Source: Actinomycetales bacterium
GTDB taxonomy: Bacteria > Actinomycetota > Actinomycetes > Mycobacteriales > Mycobacteriaceae
Assembly: GCA_012838715.1 (NCBI GenBank)
Contig: DUOR01000353.1
Coordinates: 1 to 6,283 of the forward strand
DNA length: 6,283 bases
Direction of reading: 5' to 3'
Shown: positions 1 to 5,192 of the stretch, one piece after another
How positions within the stretch are numbered: the stretch's first letter is position 1
Layout of the letters: each line of letters starts with the position of its first letter
The notes under the pieces: model-generated
What the model was told of the DNA's origin: nothing
The model's input: only the letters and a program-made list of their open reading frames with translations
Database searches by the model: none
Program-made: the position numbers and the translations under genes

Positions 1-386
1 AGCAGCGCGTCGGCGTGGCGCGGGCGCTGGCCGCGGACTCGGGGATTCTGCTGATGGACGAGCCGTTCGCCGCCGTCGACCCCATCGTCCGCCGGGAGCT
101 GCAGGCCGAGGTCACGCGGCTGCAGGCGGATCTCGGCTGCACCATCGTCTTCGTCACCCACGACATTTCCGAGGCCCTGCACCTCGGCGACGAGGTCGTG
201 CTGCTCAAGGAGGGCGGCCGCATCGCGCAGCAGGGGCCGCCGTGGGAGCTCATCGAGAATCCCGCCGACGACTTCGTCCGCGACTTCATCGACGCCGATT
301 CCCGGCGCCTGCGCATCGACGGCGACCGGGTGCTCGACGCCCGCGGCCGCGTCGCCGGCGTGCTGGGGGACGGGGAGCGGACATGA
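1..386 (+). CDS. Osmoprotectant ABC transporter ATP-binding subunit (3' part only)
   Basis: This is the C-terminal 127 residues of an ABC ATPase whose start lies before the window; the frame opens at base 3 with QRVGVARALA, the tail of the ABC signature helix. Then come Walker B with the catalytic glutamate (ILLMDEP, residues 15-21 of the visible part), the D-loop region (AAVDP) and the switch histidine in FVTHD (residue 53). The signature-to-Walker-B wording matches the OpuBA/OpuCA/ProV/OsmV branch that energises uptake of glycine betaine and related quaternary amines. The two permeases and binding protein downstream support this. After the nucleotide-binding domain there are only about 35 residues, so no tandem CBS domains as in OpuCA, and ionic-strength sensing through CBS is not expected. 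The TGA stop overlaps the next ATG (ATGA at 383-386). Family is certain; the exact substrate is inferred. Confidence 0.93.
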   Translation, partial: QRVGVARALAADSGILLMDEPFAAVDPIVRRELQAEVTRLQADLGCTIVFVTHDISEALHLGDEVVLLKEGGRIAQQGPPWELIENPADDFVRDFIDADSRRLRIDGDRVLDARGRVAGVLGDGERT

Positions 387-1186
387 TCCGCTGGTCCTGG
401 TACGGCGAGAACATCGCCCAAATCATCGAATTGACGCTCATGCACGTGCGGTTGGCGGCGCCGCCGATCCTCGCGGCGTTCCTCGTGTCGGTGCCTCTGG
501 GTTTCTATGCGTCGCGGCATCCGCGGTTGCGGGGCGGCATCGTCGGCGGTGCGGGCCTGTTGTACGCGATTCCGTCGCTGGCGCTTTTCGTGACGTTGCC
601 GCTGGTCCTCGGCACCTCGGTCCTGTCGCCGCTGAACGTGCAGGTCGCGCTCGCCGCGTACGGGGTGGCGCTGATGACCCGCACCGCCGCCGACGCCTTC
701 GGCTCCGTCCCCGGCCAGGTCCGCGACGCCGCCCTCGCCGTCGGCTACCCCGCGTGGCGGCGCGTGCTGGCGGTCGAATTGCCGTTGGCCGGGCCGGTTC
801 TCCTCGGCGGGTTGCGCGTGGTGTCGGCGTCGACGGTGTCCCTGGTGTCCGTCGGCTCCCTCGTCGGCGTGCACGGGCTGGGGTACTTCTTCACCGACGG
901 GTTCAACCGGAGCTTTCCGACGGAAATCCTCGCCGGCATCATCGGCACGGCCGTCGTGGCGCTCGTGTTCGACGCGATCATCGTCGGCGTCGGCGCGCTG
1001 CTGATGCCCTGGCGGCGGGCGGCCGCCGGCGGGAAGTCCGCGAAGGGGAAGACCACGAAGGGGAAGCCCGCGAAGGGGAAGCCCGCGAAGGGCAAGTCCA
1101 CGGGCGGCGCGTCGGCAAGCGGTGACGGCGGGAAATCCACCGGCGGCAAACCCGCGGCGACCCGGTCGAAGGCGGGTGCATCATGA
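383..1186 (+). CDS. Osmoprotectant ABC transporter permease with Lys/Gly-rich C-terminal tail
   Basis: A 267-residue inner-membrane permease of the OpuCB/ProW (binding-protein-dependent transport) family. Hydrophobic segments lie at about 15-42, 52-77, 86-102, 137-165 and 182-208. The EAA loop that docks on the ATPase is visible at 114-143 (RDAALAVG, then conserved prolines P134 and P138). The start at 383 is chosen over an upstream in-frame start because it overlaps the ATPase stop (ATGA) and has a GGAG-like ribosome binding site at 374-377; the longer frame gives an Arg-rich shadow peptide. The family core ends near residue 210. Residues 213-267 are an extra hydrophilic tail rich in Lys, Gly, Ser and Thr, with a pentapeptide repeat of the type KGKPA. 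The tail probably faces the cytoplasm. Substrate is inferred from family and operon. It should pair with the second permease as a heterodimer. Confidence 0.93.
   Translation: MIRWSWYGENIAQIIELTLMHVRLAAPPILAAFLVSVPLGFYASRHPRLRGGIVGGAGLLYAIPSLALFVTLPLVLGTSVLSPLNVQVALAAYGVALMTRTAADAFGSVPGQVRDAALAVGYPAWRRVLAVELPLAGPVLLGGLRVVSASTVSLVSVGSLVGVHGLGYFFTDGFNRSFPTEILAGIIGTAVVALVFDAIIVGVGALLMPWRRAAAGGKSAKGKTTKGKPAKGKPAKGKSTGGASASGDGGKSTGGKPAATRSKAGAS
1030..1104 (+). repeat. 15-bp tandem repeat coding for a Lys-rich pentapeptide tail
   Basis: Five consecutive 15-base units lie at 1030-1044, 1045-1059, 1060-1074, 1075-1089 and 1090-1104. The third and fourth are identical (GGGGAAGCCCGCGAA); the others differ at a few positions. 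Being a multiple of three, the array keeps the permease frame and codes for GKSAK, GKTTK, GKPAK, GKPAK and GKSTG. Such arrays can change copy number by slippage, so tail length may vary between strains. Confidence 0.9.
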
Positions 1187-1881
1187 GCGGCGCGAACCCC
1201 GGGGATTCGAACGTCCTCGCCGACGCCTGGGCCTGGCTGACCACGGCCGGTTCCTGGGGCGGCGCGGGCGGCATCGGCCAACGCGTCGCGGAGCATCTGG
1301 GCTATTCGCTGCTGGCCACGGTGATTGCGGCGGTCATCGGCATCGCGGTCGGCGCCGTCATCGGGCACACGGGCCGCGGTGAAGGTGTGGTGCTCGGACT
1401 GTCCGGCGTCCTCCGGGCGATGCCGTCGCTGGGCCTGCTGACGTTCCTGGCCCTCATCATCCCGGCGGGCATCACGCTGCCGCTCATCCCGGCGACGGTG
1501 GTGCTGGTCATCCTGGCGGTGCCGCCGATTCTGGCGGCCACCTCGTCCGGGTTCCGGTCCATCGACCGGGTGACGGTCGACGCGGCGTACGCGATGGGGC
1601 ATTCCACCGGTCAGGTGGTGCGCCAGGTGGAGTTCCCGCTGGCCATGCCGGTGCTGATCGGCGGCGTCCGGTCGGCGTGGCTGCAGGTCCTGGCCACCGC
1701 GACCATCGCCGCCTACCTGGGCCTCGGCGGGCTGGGCCGTTTCCTGCTCGATGCCCTGGCGGTGCGCGATTACGGGATGATGCTCGGCGCCGCCGTCCTC
1801 GTCGCGGGCCTCGCACTGATCACCGACGCGGCATTCACCGTGGCCATGAAGATGCTTTCCCGACGTGGGGGTGCGCGATGA
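1183..1881 (+). CDS. Osmoprotectant ABC transporter permease, second subunit
   Basis: A 232-residue membrane permease, a paralogue of the preceding one and of usual size for OpuCD/ProZ-type subunits. Hydrophobic segments lie at about 41-62, 67-93, 100-120, 155-182 and 198-222. The EAA loop is at 132-161 (VDAAYAMG, then P152 and P156, ending in LIGG). The YLGLGGLGRFL segment (178-188) after the loop is typical of this branch. The start ATG overlaps the previous stop (ATGA at 1183-1186), with a modest GAAGG at 1168-1172 that may help initiation. Its own stop overlaps the binding-protein start (1878-1881). The two permeases differ enough to suggest a heterodimeric channel rather than a recent duplication. 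The hydrophilic first 35 residues are a normal cytoplasmic lead-in. Substrate class is inferred from operon make-up. Confidence 0.94.
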   Translation: MSGANPGDSNVLADAWAWLTTAGSWGGAGGIGQRVAEHLGYSLLATVIAAVIGIAVGAVIGHTGRGEGVVLGLSGVLRAMPSLGLLTFLALIIPAGITLPLIPATVVLVILAVPPILAATSSGFRSIDRVTVDAAYAMGHSTGQVVRQVEFPLAMPVLIGGVRSAWLQVLATATIAAYLGLGGLGRFLLDALAVRDYGMMLGAAVLVAGLALITDAAFTVAMKMLSRRGGAR

Positions 1882-2888
1882 ACGGACCGGCACGGACGAA
1901 TCGGTCGGCCCGGGGAGGCGGCCGCAACTCGATGGACCGCGGCACGATCGGCCGGGGCACGATGGGCCGCCGGGCGTTCCTCGCCGGGGTGGCGTCGACG
2001 TCGATGGCCGTTCTCGCGGCCTGCGCGCTCGACCCGGCCAATCCGGCGAACCGCGCGCCGGGCGAAATCCGCGTGGGGTCGGCGATGTTCCCGGAGTCGG
2101 AGATCATCGCCCGCCTGTGGGCCCACGCCCTCCGCGACGCGGGGTTCACCGTCGAGGTCGTTCCCCAGATCGGCGCCCGCGACGTGTATCTCGCGGCGCT
2201 GCAGGAGGGTTCGGTCGACCTGGTCCCGGAGTATTCGGGCAACCTGGCGTCCTACTTCGGCGACGTCCCCGAGGGCGCCGACGCCGCCGGCGTGCTCGCC
2301 GCCCTCGACGCGAACCTGCCCGACGACCTGGAGGCGCTCGCGCCGGCCGAGGCGGAATCTAAGGACGCGTACCGGCTCCTGCGCACGGTCGCCGACGAGC
2401 ATGGCGTGCAATCCCTCGAGGATCTGCCCGCGCTGGCGGACGCCCTCGGCGGGGTCATCCGCATCGGCGGTTCGCCGGAGCTGGCGCAGCAGCCCTACGG
2501 CCCCGATGGCCTGGCGGAGGTCTACGGCGTCGACCCCGGCGCCATCGAGATGGTGGTCTACGGGGATTCCGGTGGGCCGTTGACCATTCGCGCGCTTGCC
2601 GACGGCGCGGTGGACCTCGCGGACATCTACACCACCACGCCCGTCCGCGACCCCTCCGGCGCCGAGGTGGACGTCGTCACGCTGGAGGATCCGCGCCGGC
2701 TCATCCCGGCGCAGAACGTGGTGGCGTTGGCGCGGCGCGGCGTACTGCCGGAGGGTGCGGCCGAGGCGCTGGCGGCGGTGTCGGATCGCCTGACGACGGC
2801 GGACCTCGTCGACATGAACGTCCGCGCCACCGGGGACGAGAAGGCCGGGGCCGATCTCATCGCCCGGGACTGGCTGGAGGGGGCCTGA
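1878..2888 (+). CDS. Osmoprotectant-binding lipoprotein, OpuC/OsmF family, with Tat-like signal
   Basis: A 336-residue extracytoplasmic substrate receptor. The N-terminus has a twin-arginine motif (GRRAFLAG, R31-R32), a hydrophobic stretch and a lipobox LAAC with the lipidated cysteine at 49, so the protein is probably exported folded by Tat and anchored to the membrane. The mature part opens with the family hallmark IRVGSAMFPESEII (64-77), followed by a first-lobe GARDVYLAALQEG and DLVPEYSGN (114-122) with the conserved tyrosine 119. The second lobe includes a GDSGGPLTIRALADGAVDLADIY region. This is the type II glycine betaine/choline/carnitine-binding fold (QAT/OsmF/ProX of Gram-positives). 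The start at 1878 overlaps the permease stop by ATGA; ATG codons at 1932 and 1962 are in-frame alternatives, the last giving a signal beginning right at MGRR. Specificity cannot be read with certainty. Confidence 0.92.
   Translation: MNGPARTNRSARGGGRNSMDRGTIGRGTMGRRAFLAGVASTSMAVLAACALDPANPANRAPGEIRVGSAMFPESEIIARLWAHALRDAGFTVEVVPQIGARDVYLAALQEGSVDLVPEYSGNLASYFGDVPEGADAAGVLAALDANLPDDLEALAPAEAESKDAYRLLRTVADEHGVQSLEDLPALADALGGVIRIGGSPELAQQPYGPDGLAEVYGVDPGAIEMVVYGDSGGPLTIRALADGAVDLADIYTTTPVRDPSGAEVDVVTLEDPRRLIPAQNVVALARRGVLPEGAAEALAAVSDRLTTADLVDMNVRATGDEKAGADLIARDWLEGA
1941..1970 (+). repeat. 15-bp direct duplication ahead of the Tat motif
   Basis: Two adjacent 15-base copies, 1941-1955 and 1956-1970, agree at 13 of 15 positions. 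They keep the reading frame and code for GTIGR and GTMGR, the second ending in the first arginine of the twin-arginine pair. The duplication lengthens the region before the hydrophobic core of the signal peptide. Confidence 0.8.
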
Positions 2889-2889
2889 C

Positions 2890-2911
2890 CGCCCGTTGGC
2901 CCTGACGGGTG
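2890..2911 (+). terminator. Weak hairpin just after the transporter operon
   Basis: One base after the binding-protein stop, CCCGT (2892-2896) can pair with ACGGG (2905-2909), extended outward by a G-U and a C-G pair, with an 8-base loop. There is no T run downstream, so this is only a candidate terminator or 3'-end stabiliser, as is common in GC-rich actinobacteria. Confidence 0.4.
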
Positions 2912-2919
2912 CCCGCGAT

Positions 2920-2934
2920 CTGGGGGTCCCCCAG
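2920..2934. promoter_or_regulatory. Perfect 7-bp palindrome with one central base
   Basis: CTGGGGG at 2920-2926 and its exact reverse complement CCCCCAG at 2928-2934 flank a single T. As RNA the loop would have to open to three bases. The compact symmetry would also suit a dimeric DNA-binding protein. It lies about 100 bases upstream of the dehydrogenase start, far for a classical operator, and no T run follows. The function is not known. Confidence 0.5.
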
Positions 2935-2959
2935 TGAACCACGGGTGGCCCGACGGTTA

Positions 2960-2979
2960 ACCCGCAGGAAATTGCGGGT
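2960..2979 (+). terminator. Hairpin closing on a GAAA tetraloop
   Basis: ACCCGCA (2960-2966) pairs perfectly with TGCGGGT (2973-2979). A further G-U pair (2967/2972) closes a GAAA loop of the very stable GNRA type. It lies upstream of the inferred start of the dehydrogenase transcript, so if transcribed it belongs to the 3' end of the transporter mRNA. There is no T tract; it may be a terminator or a 3'-end protective structure, or, as DNA, an operator. Confidence 0.5.
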
Positions 2980-3019
2980 ATTCGCCGGTTGCCCGGTCGC
3001 CAAGTGCCGCAACGTATCT

Positions 3020-3033
3020 CATACTGGCGCGTA
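3020..3033 (+). promoter_or_regulatory. -10 element placed for a leaderless transcript
   Basis: CATACT at 3020-3025 matches the TATAAT consensus at four of six positions, including the key second A and last T. Transcription would begin about seven bases after its end, at 3032-3033, which is the A of the first ATG of the dehydrogenase. No purine-rich Shine-Dalgarno sequence precedes that ATG, which agrees with leaderless translation, a common mode in mycobacteria and corynebacteria. I see no convincing -35 box at normal spacing. Confidence 0.5.
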
Positions 3034-4373
3034 TGCGTATGACCGTGATTGGCACCGGTTACCTCGGTGCGACCCATGCCGCGTGCATGGCTGAGTTGGG
3101 CCATGAGGTGCTCGGCGTCGACGTCGACCCCGCGAAGATCGAGGCGCTGTCGGAGGGGCGCGTCCCGTTCTACGAGCCGGGCCTGCCGGAGCTGCTGCGC
3201 CGCCACGTCGACGGCGGCCGCCTGCGGTTCACCACCGACAACGACGAGACGGCGGAGTTCGCCAACCTGCACTTCATCGGCGTCGGCACGCCCCAGGTGA
3301 AGGGCTCCTACGCGGCGGACGTCCGCTTCGTCGATGCGGTCGTCGATGAGCTGGCGAAGCGGGTCACCGGCCACCACGTGGTGCTGGGCAAGTCCACGGT
3401 CCCGGTCGGCACGGCGCAGCGCCTGCAGGAGCGCGCCGACGCCATCATCGCCGAGCGCGGCCTCGACCCGGAGGAGACCTCCATCGAGATCGCCTGGAAC
3501 CCGGAGTTCCTGCGGGAGGGCCACGCGGTGAAGGACACCCTCGAGCCGGACCGCATGGTCCTGGGCCTGGGCGAGAATTCCACCCGCGCGGAGGCCGCGA
3601 CCCGTGAGGCGTTCGGCCCCATCCTCGACGCCGGCACCCCGATGATCGTCACCGACCTGGCGACGTCCGAGCTGGTCAAGGTGTCCGCCAACGCGTTCCT
3701 GGCCACCAAGATTTCCTTCATCAACGCCGTCTCCGAAATCTGCGAGACCACCGGCGCCGACGTCACCGTGCTCGCCGACGCCATCGGCATGGATCCCCGC
3801 ATCGGCCGCCGCTTCCTCAACGCCGGCCTCGGTTTCGGCGGCGGTTGCCTGCCGAAGGACATCCGCGCCTTCATGGCCCGCGCCGGTGAGCTGGGCGCCG
3901 ACCAGGCGATGACCTTCCTGCGCGAGGTCGACGCCATCAACATGCGGCGCCGCGAGAAGGCCGTCGGCCTGGTGAAGGAGGCCTTCGGCGGCAACGTCCT
4001 GGGCCGCCAGATCACCGTGCTGGGCGCCGCGTTCAAGCCGAACTCGGACGACGTGCGCGACTCCCCGGCCCTGTCCATCGCGGGTTCGCTGTCGCTGGCC
4101 GGTGGCGAGGTGCGGGTGTTCGACCCGCAGGCCATGGACAACGCCCGCAAGATTTTCCCGACGCTCGACTACCGCGAATCCGTGGAGGACGCCCTCGACG
4201 GCGCCGAAATCGTGGTCGTGGCCACCGAGTGGGACCAGTTCCAGAACCTGGACCCCGTCGAGGCCGGCAATCTCGTCGCCGCGAAGAAGCTCATCGACGG
4301 CCGCAACTGCCTGCCCGTCGACGAGTGGCGCGAGGCGGGCTGGGACGTCAACTGCCTGGGCCGCGGCAACTAA
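3033..4373 (+). CDS. ugd: UDP-glucose 6-dehydrogenase
   Basis: A complete 446-residue cytoplasmic enzyme that oxidises UDP-glucose to UDP-glucuronate with two NAD+, feeding cell-surface polysaccharide and glycolipid synthesis. The N-terminal Rossmann domain has GTGYLG (7-12). STVPVGT (121-127) and NPEFLREG (156-163) are family signatures. The central domain has the ELVKVSANAFLATKISF region with K216 and N220, and the catalytic cysteine C272 in GFGGGCLPKD (268-277). The C-terminal UDP-binding domain has AFKPNSDDVRDSP (333-345). Length and motif order are normal and nothing is missing. Two in-frame ATGs, at 3033 and 3039, could start it (MRM...); the first is preferred because it coincides with the predicted transcript start. 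The sister enzyme GDP-mannose dehydrogenase is close in sequence but the general pattern favours UDP-glucose. The gene appears monocistronic. Confidence 0.95.
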   Translation: MRMTVIGTGYLGATHAACMAELGHEVLGVDVDPAKIEALSEGRVPFYEPGLPELLRRHVDGGRLRFTTDNDETAEFANLHFIGVGTPQVKGSYAADVRFVDAVVDELAKRVTGHHVVLGKSTVPVGTAQRLQERADAIIAERGLDPEETSIEIAWNPEFLREGHAVKDTLEPDRMVLGLGENSTRAEAATREAFGPILDAGTPMIVTDLATSELVKVSANAFLATKISFINAVSEICETTGADVTVLADAIGMDPRIGRRFLNAGLGFGGGCLPKDIRAFMARAGELGADQAMTFLREVDAINMRRREKAVGLVKEAFGGNVLGRQITVLGAAFKPNSDDVRDSPALSIAGSLSLAGGEVRVFDPQAMDNARKIFPTLDYRESVEDALDGAEIVVVATEWDQFQNLDPVEAGNLVAAKKLIDGRNCLPVDEWREAGWDVNCLGRGN

Positions 4374-4408
4374 GCGCAACCCGAATCCGGGGTCGCCCCC
4401 GAACCTGA

Positions 4409-4453
4409 ACCGGGCCGGTTCGACCACCGCTGAGGTGGCCGGGCCGGTCCGGT
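4409..4453 (+). terminator. Long GC-rich hairpin terminator after the dehydrogenase gene
   Basis: Bases 4409-4428 pair with 4434-4453 around a GCTGA loop. Of 20 positions, 16 are Watson-Crick, three are G-U and one is an A-C mismatch. Because G-U pairs become C-A clashes on the opposite strand, the structure folds better in the + strand RNA, pointing to termination of the dehydrogenase transcript. A nested perfect palindrome, GAACCGG-G-CCGGTTC, occupies 4407-4421. No T run follows, so termination may not be classical; with the opposing gene ending at 4467 it may serve as a convergent-gene barrier. Confidence 0.65.
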
Positions 4454-4466
4454 CCGTTGGGGGCGC

Positions 4467-5192
4467 TCACAGGTGTTTCGTGGCCTCGCGCCGCGACAGC
4501 GGGGACAGGTCCGGGTGCGCGGCCACGAAATCCCGCACCCAATCGGGGTCGGTTTTCGCGTAGTCCCGCAGCGCCCAGCCGATGGCCTTGCGGATGAAGA
4601 ACTCCCCGTCGGCGACGTTCGCCTCAACGACGTCGGCGAGCAGGGCGGTGTCGGTCGCCGTCTTCGCCTGCAGCTGGTGCAGGATGGCGTAGCGCCGCAC
4701 CCACATGTTTCCGTCGCGCGCCCACGCCCGCATCCGCGCGTCCTCGCCGCCGCGGTCATGGTCGCGGACGATGAGCTGCACCTTCACCACATCGTCGACG
4801 AGGTCCCACCAGGCCCCGGTGGTCACCATGTGCTTGACCAGGTCCATCACCGCGGGGGTCACCAGTCGCTTTACGACGCCGGCCTGCAGCAACCCAATCG
4901 CCGCCCGCCGTTCCTCGCGGTTCCGGGCGCCGTCCCACAGGGTCCGGGTCGCATCGATGACCTCGCCGGTCGTCGTGAACCCGGCCTCCCTCGCGGCCCC
5001 GCGCGCCACCTTCCGGACCTCCGGCACCCGCACGCCCAGCATCGGTTCGTCGGTTTTGAGGTAGGCGGCCTGCCCGGCGGCGCGTTCGGCGTCGGCAAGC
5101 GGGGCAAGGTCCCGTCGCACCGCGGCGATGAAGGCGCCGGTGGTCGGGCAGGCGCCGGTGGCGGGGGAGGCGCCGGTGGCGGGGCGGGTCAT
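4467..5192 (-). CDS. alkD: AlkD-type HEAT-repeat DNA glycosylase (DNA alkylation repair)
   Basis: A 241-residue, helix-only protein of the AlkD family, which removes positively charged alkylated bases such as 3-methyladenine and 7-methylguanine without base flipping. Residues known to matter in Bacillus cereus AlkD (W109, D113, R148, W187) have counterparts here: W129 and D133 in the WWDLVD motif (128-133), R167 in MWVRRYAIL, and W206 in FFIRKAIGWALRDYAKTDP (198-216). The C-terminus PLSRREATKHL is also a family hallmark. The start at 5192 overlaps the upstream membrane-protein stop (ATGA read on the - strand), with no clear ribosome binding site, so translation probably depends on coupling. 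Compared with AlkD, about 20 extra N-terminal residues form a PATGAS-like repeat; a GTG for residue 25 is an alternative start. Longer upstream in-frame sequence is a shadow of the neighbouring gene. Confidence 0.93.
   Translation of the reverse strand: MTRPATGASPATGACPTTGAFIAAVRRDLAPLADAERAAGQAAYLKTDEPMLGVRVPEVRKVARGAAREAGFTTTGEVIDATRTLWDGARNREERRAAIGLLQAGVVKRLVTPAVMDLVKHMVTTGAWWDLVDDVVKVQLIVRDHDRGGEDARMRAWARDGNMWVRRYAILHQLQAKTATDTALLADVVEANVADGEFFIRKAIGWALRDYAKTDPDWVRDFVAAHPDLSPLSRREATKHL
5133..5186 (-). repeat. Three 18-bp tandem repeats at the 5' end of the glycosylase gene
   Basis: Units at 5133-5150, 5151-5168 and 5169-5186 all begin GGCGCCGGTGG on the + strand and differ at only a few later positions. 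Read on the - strand they code for three Ala/Thr/Gly/Pro hexapeptides (PATGAS, PATGAC, PTTGAF). The period is a multiple of three, so copy-number change would keep the frame. Confidence 0.88.

Noticed and set aside
242..382. An upstream start for the first permease, adding 47 residues
   Set aside because: The added part is an Arg-rich off-frame reading of the ATPase end; the ATG at 383 has a ribosome binding site and the operon-wide ATGA overlap.
1..386. The ATPase as a truncated pseudogene
   Set aside because: The frame is open to the window edge and all visible motifs are intact, so the gene is simply cut by the window.
1030..1104. The 15-bp repeats as a CRISPR array or mobile-element signature
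   Set aside because: There are no spacers, the period is a multiple of three and it is read in frame within the permease tail.
745..1893. A 382-codon open frame on the - strand opposite both permeases
   Set aside because: Low-complexity Arg/His/Pro-rich translation, fully explained by antisense reading of two clear permease genes.
1770..4427. An 885-codon open frame on the - strand opposite the permease, binding protein and dehydrogenase genes
   Set aside because: It spans three well-supported + strand genes and an intergenic region. Its translation is rich in Arg, Gly, Asp and Val with no recognisable domain, as expected for the antisense shadow of GC-rich codons.
4374..4466. A small RNA gene between the convergent genes
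   Set aside because: The structure is fully accounted for by a hairpin at a gene end and no promoter-like sequence is visible ahead of it.
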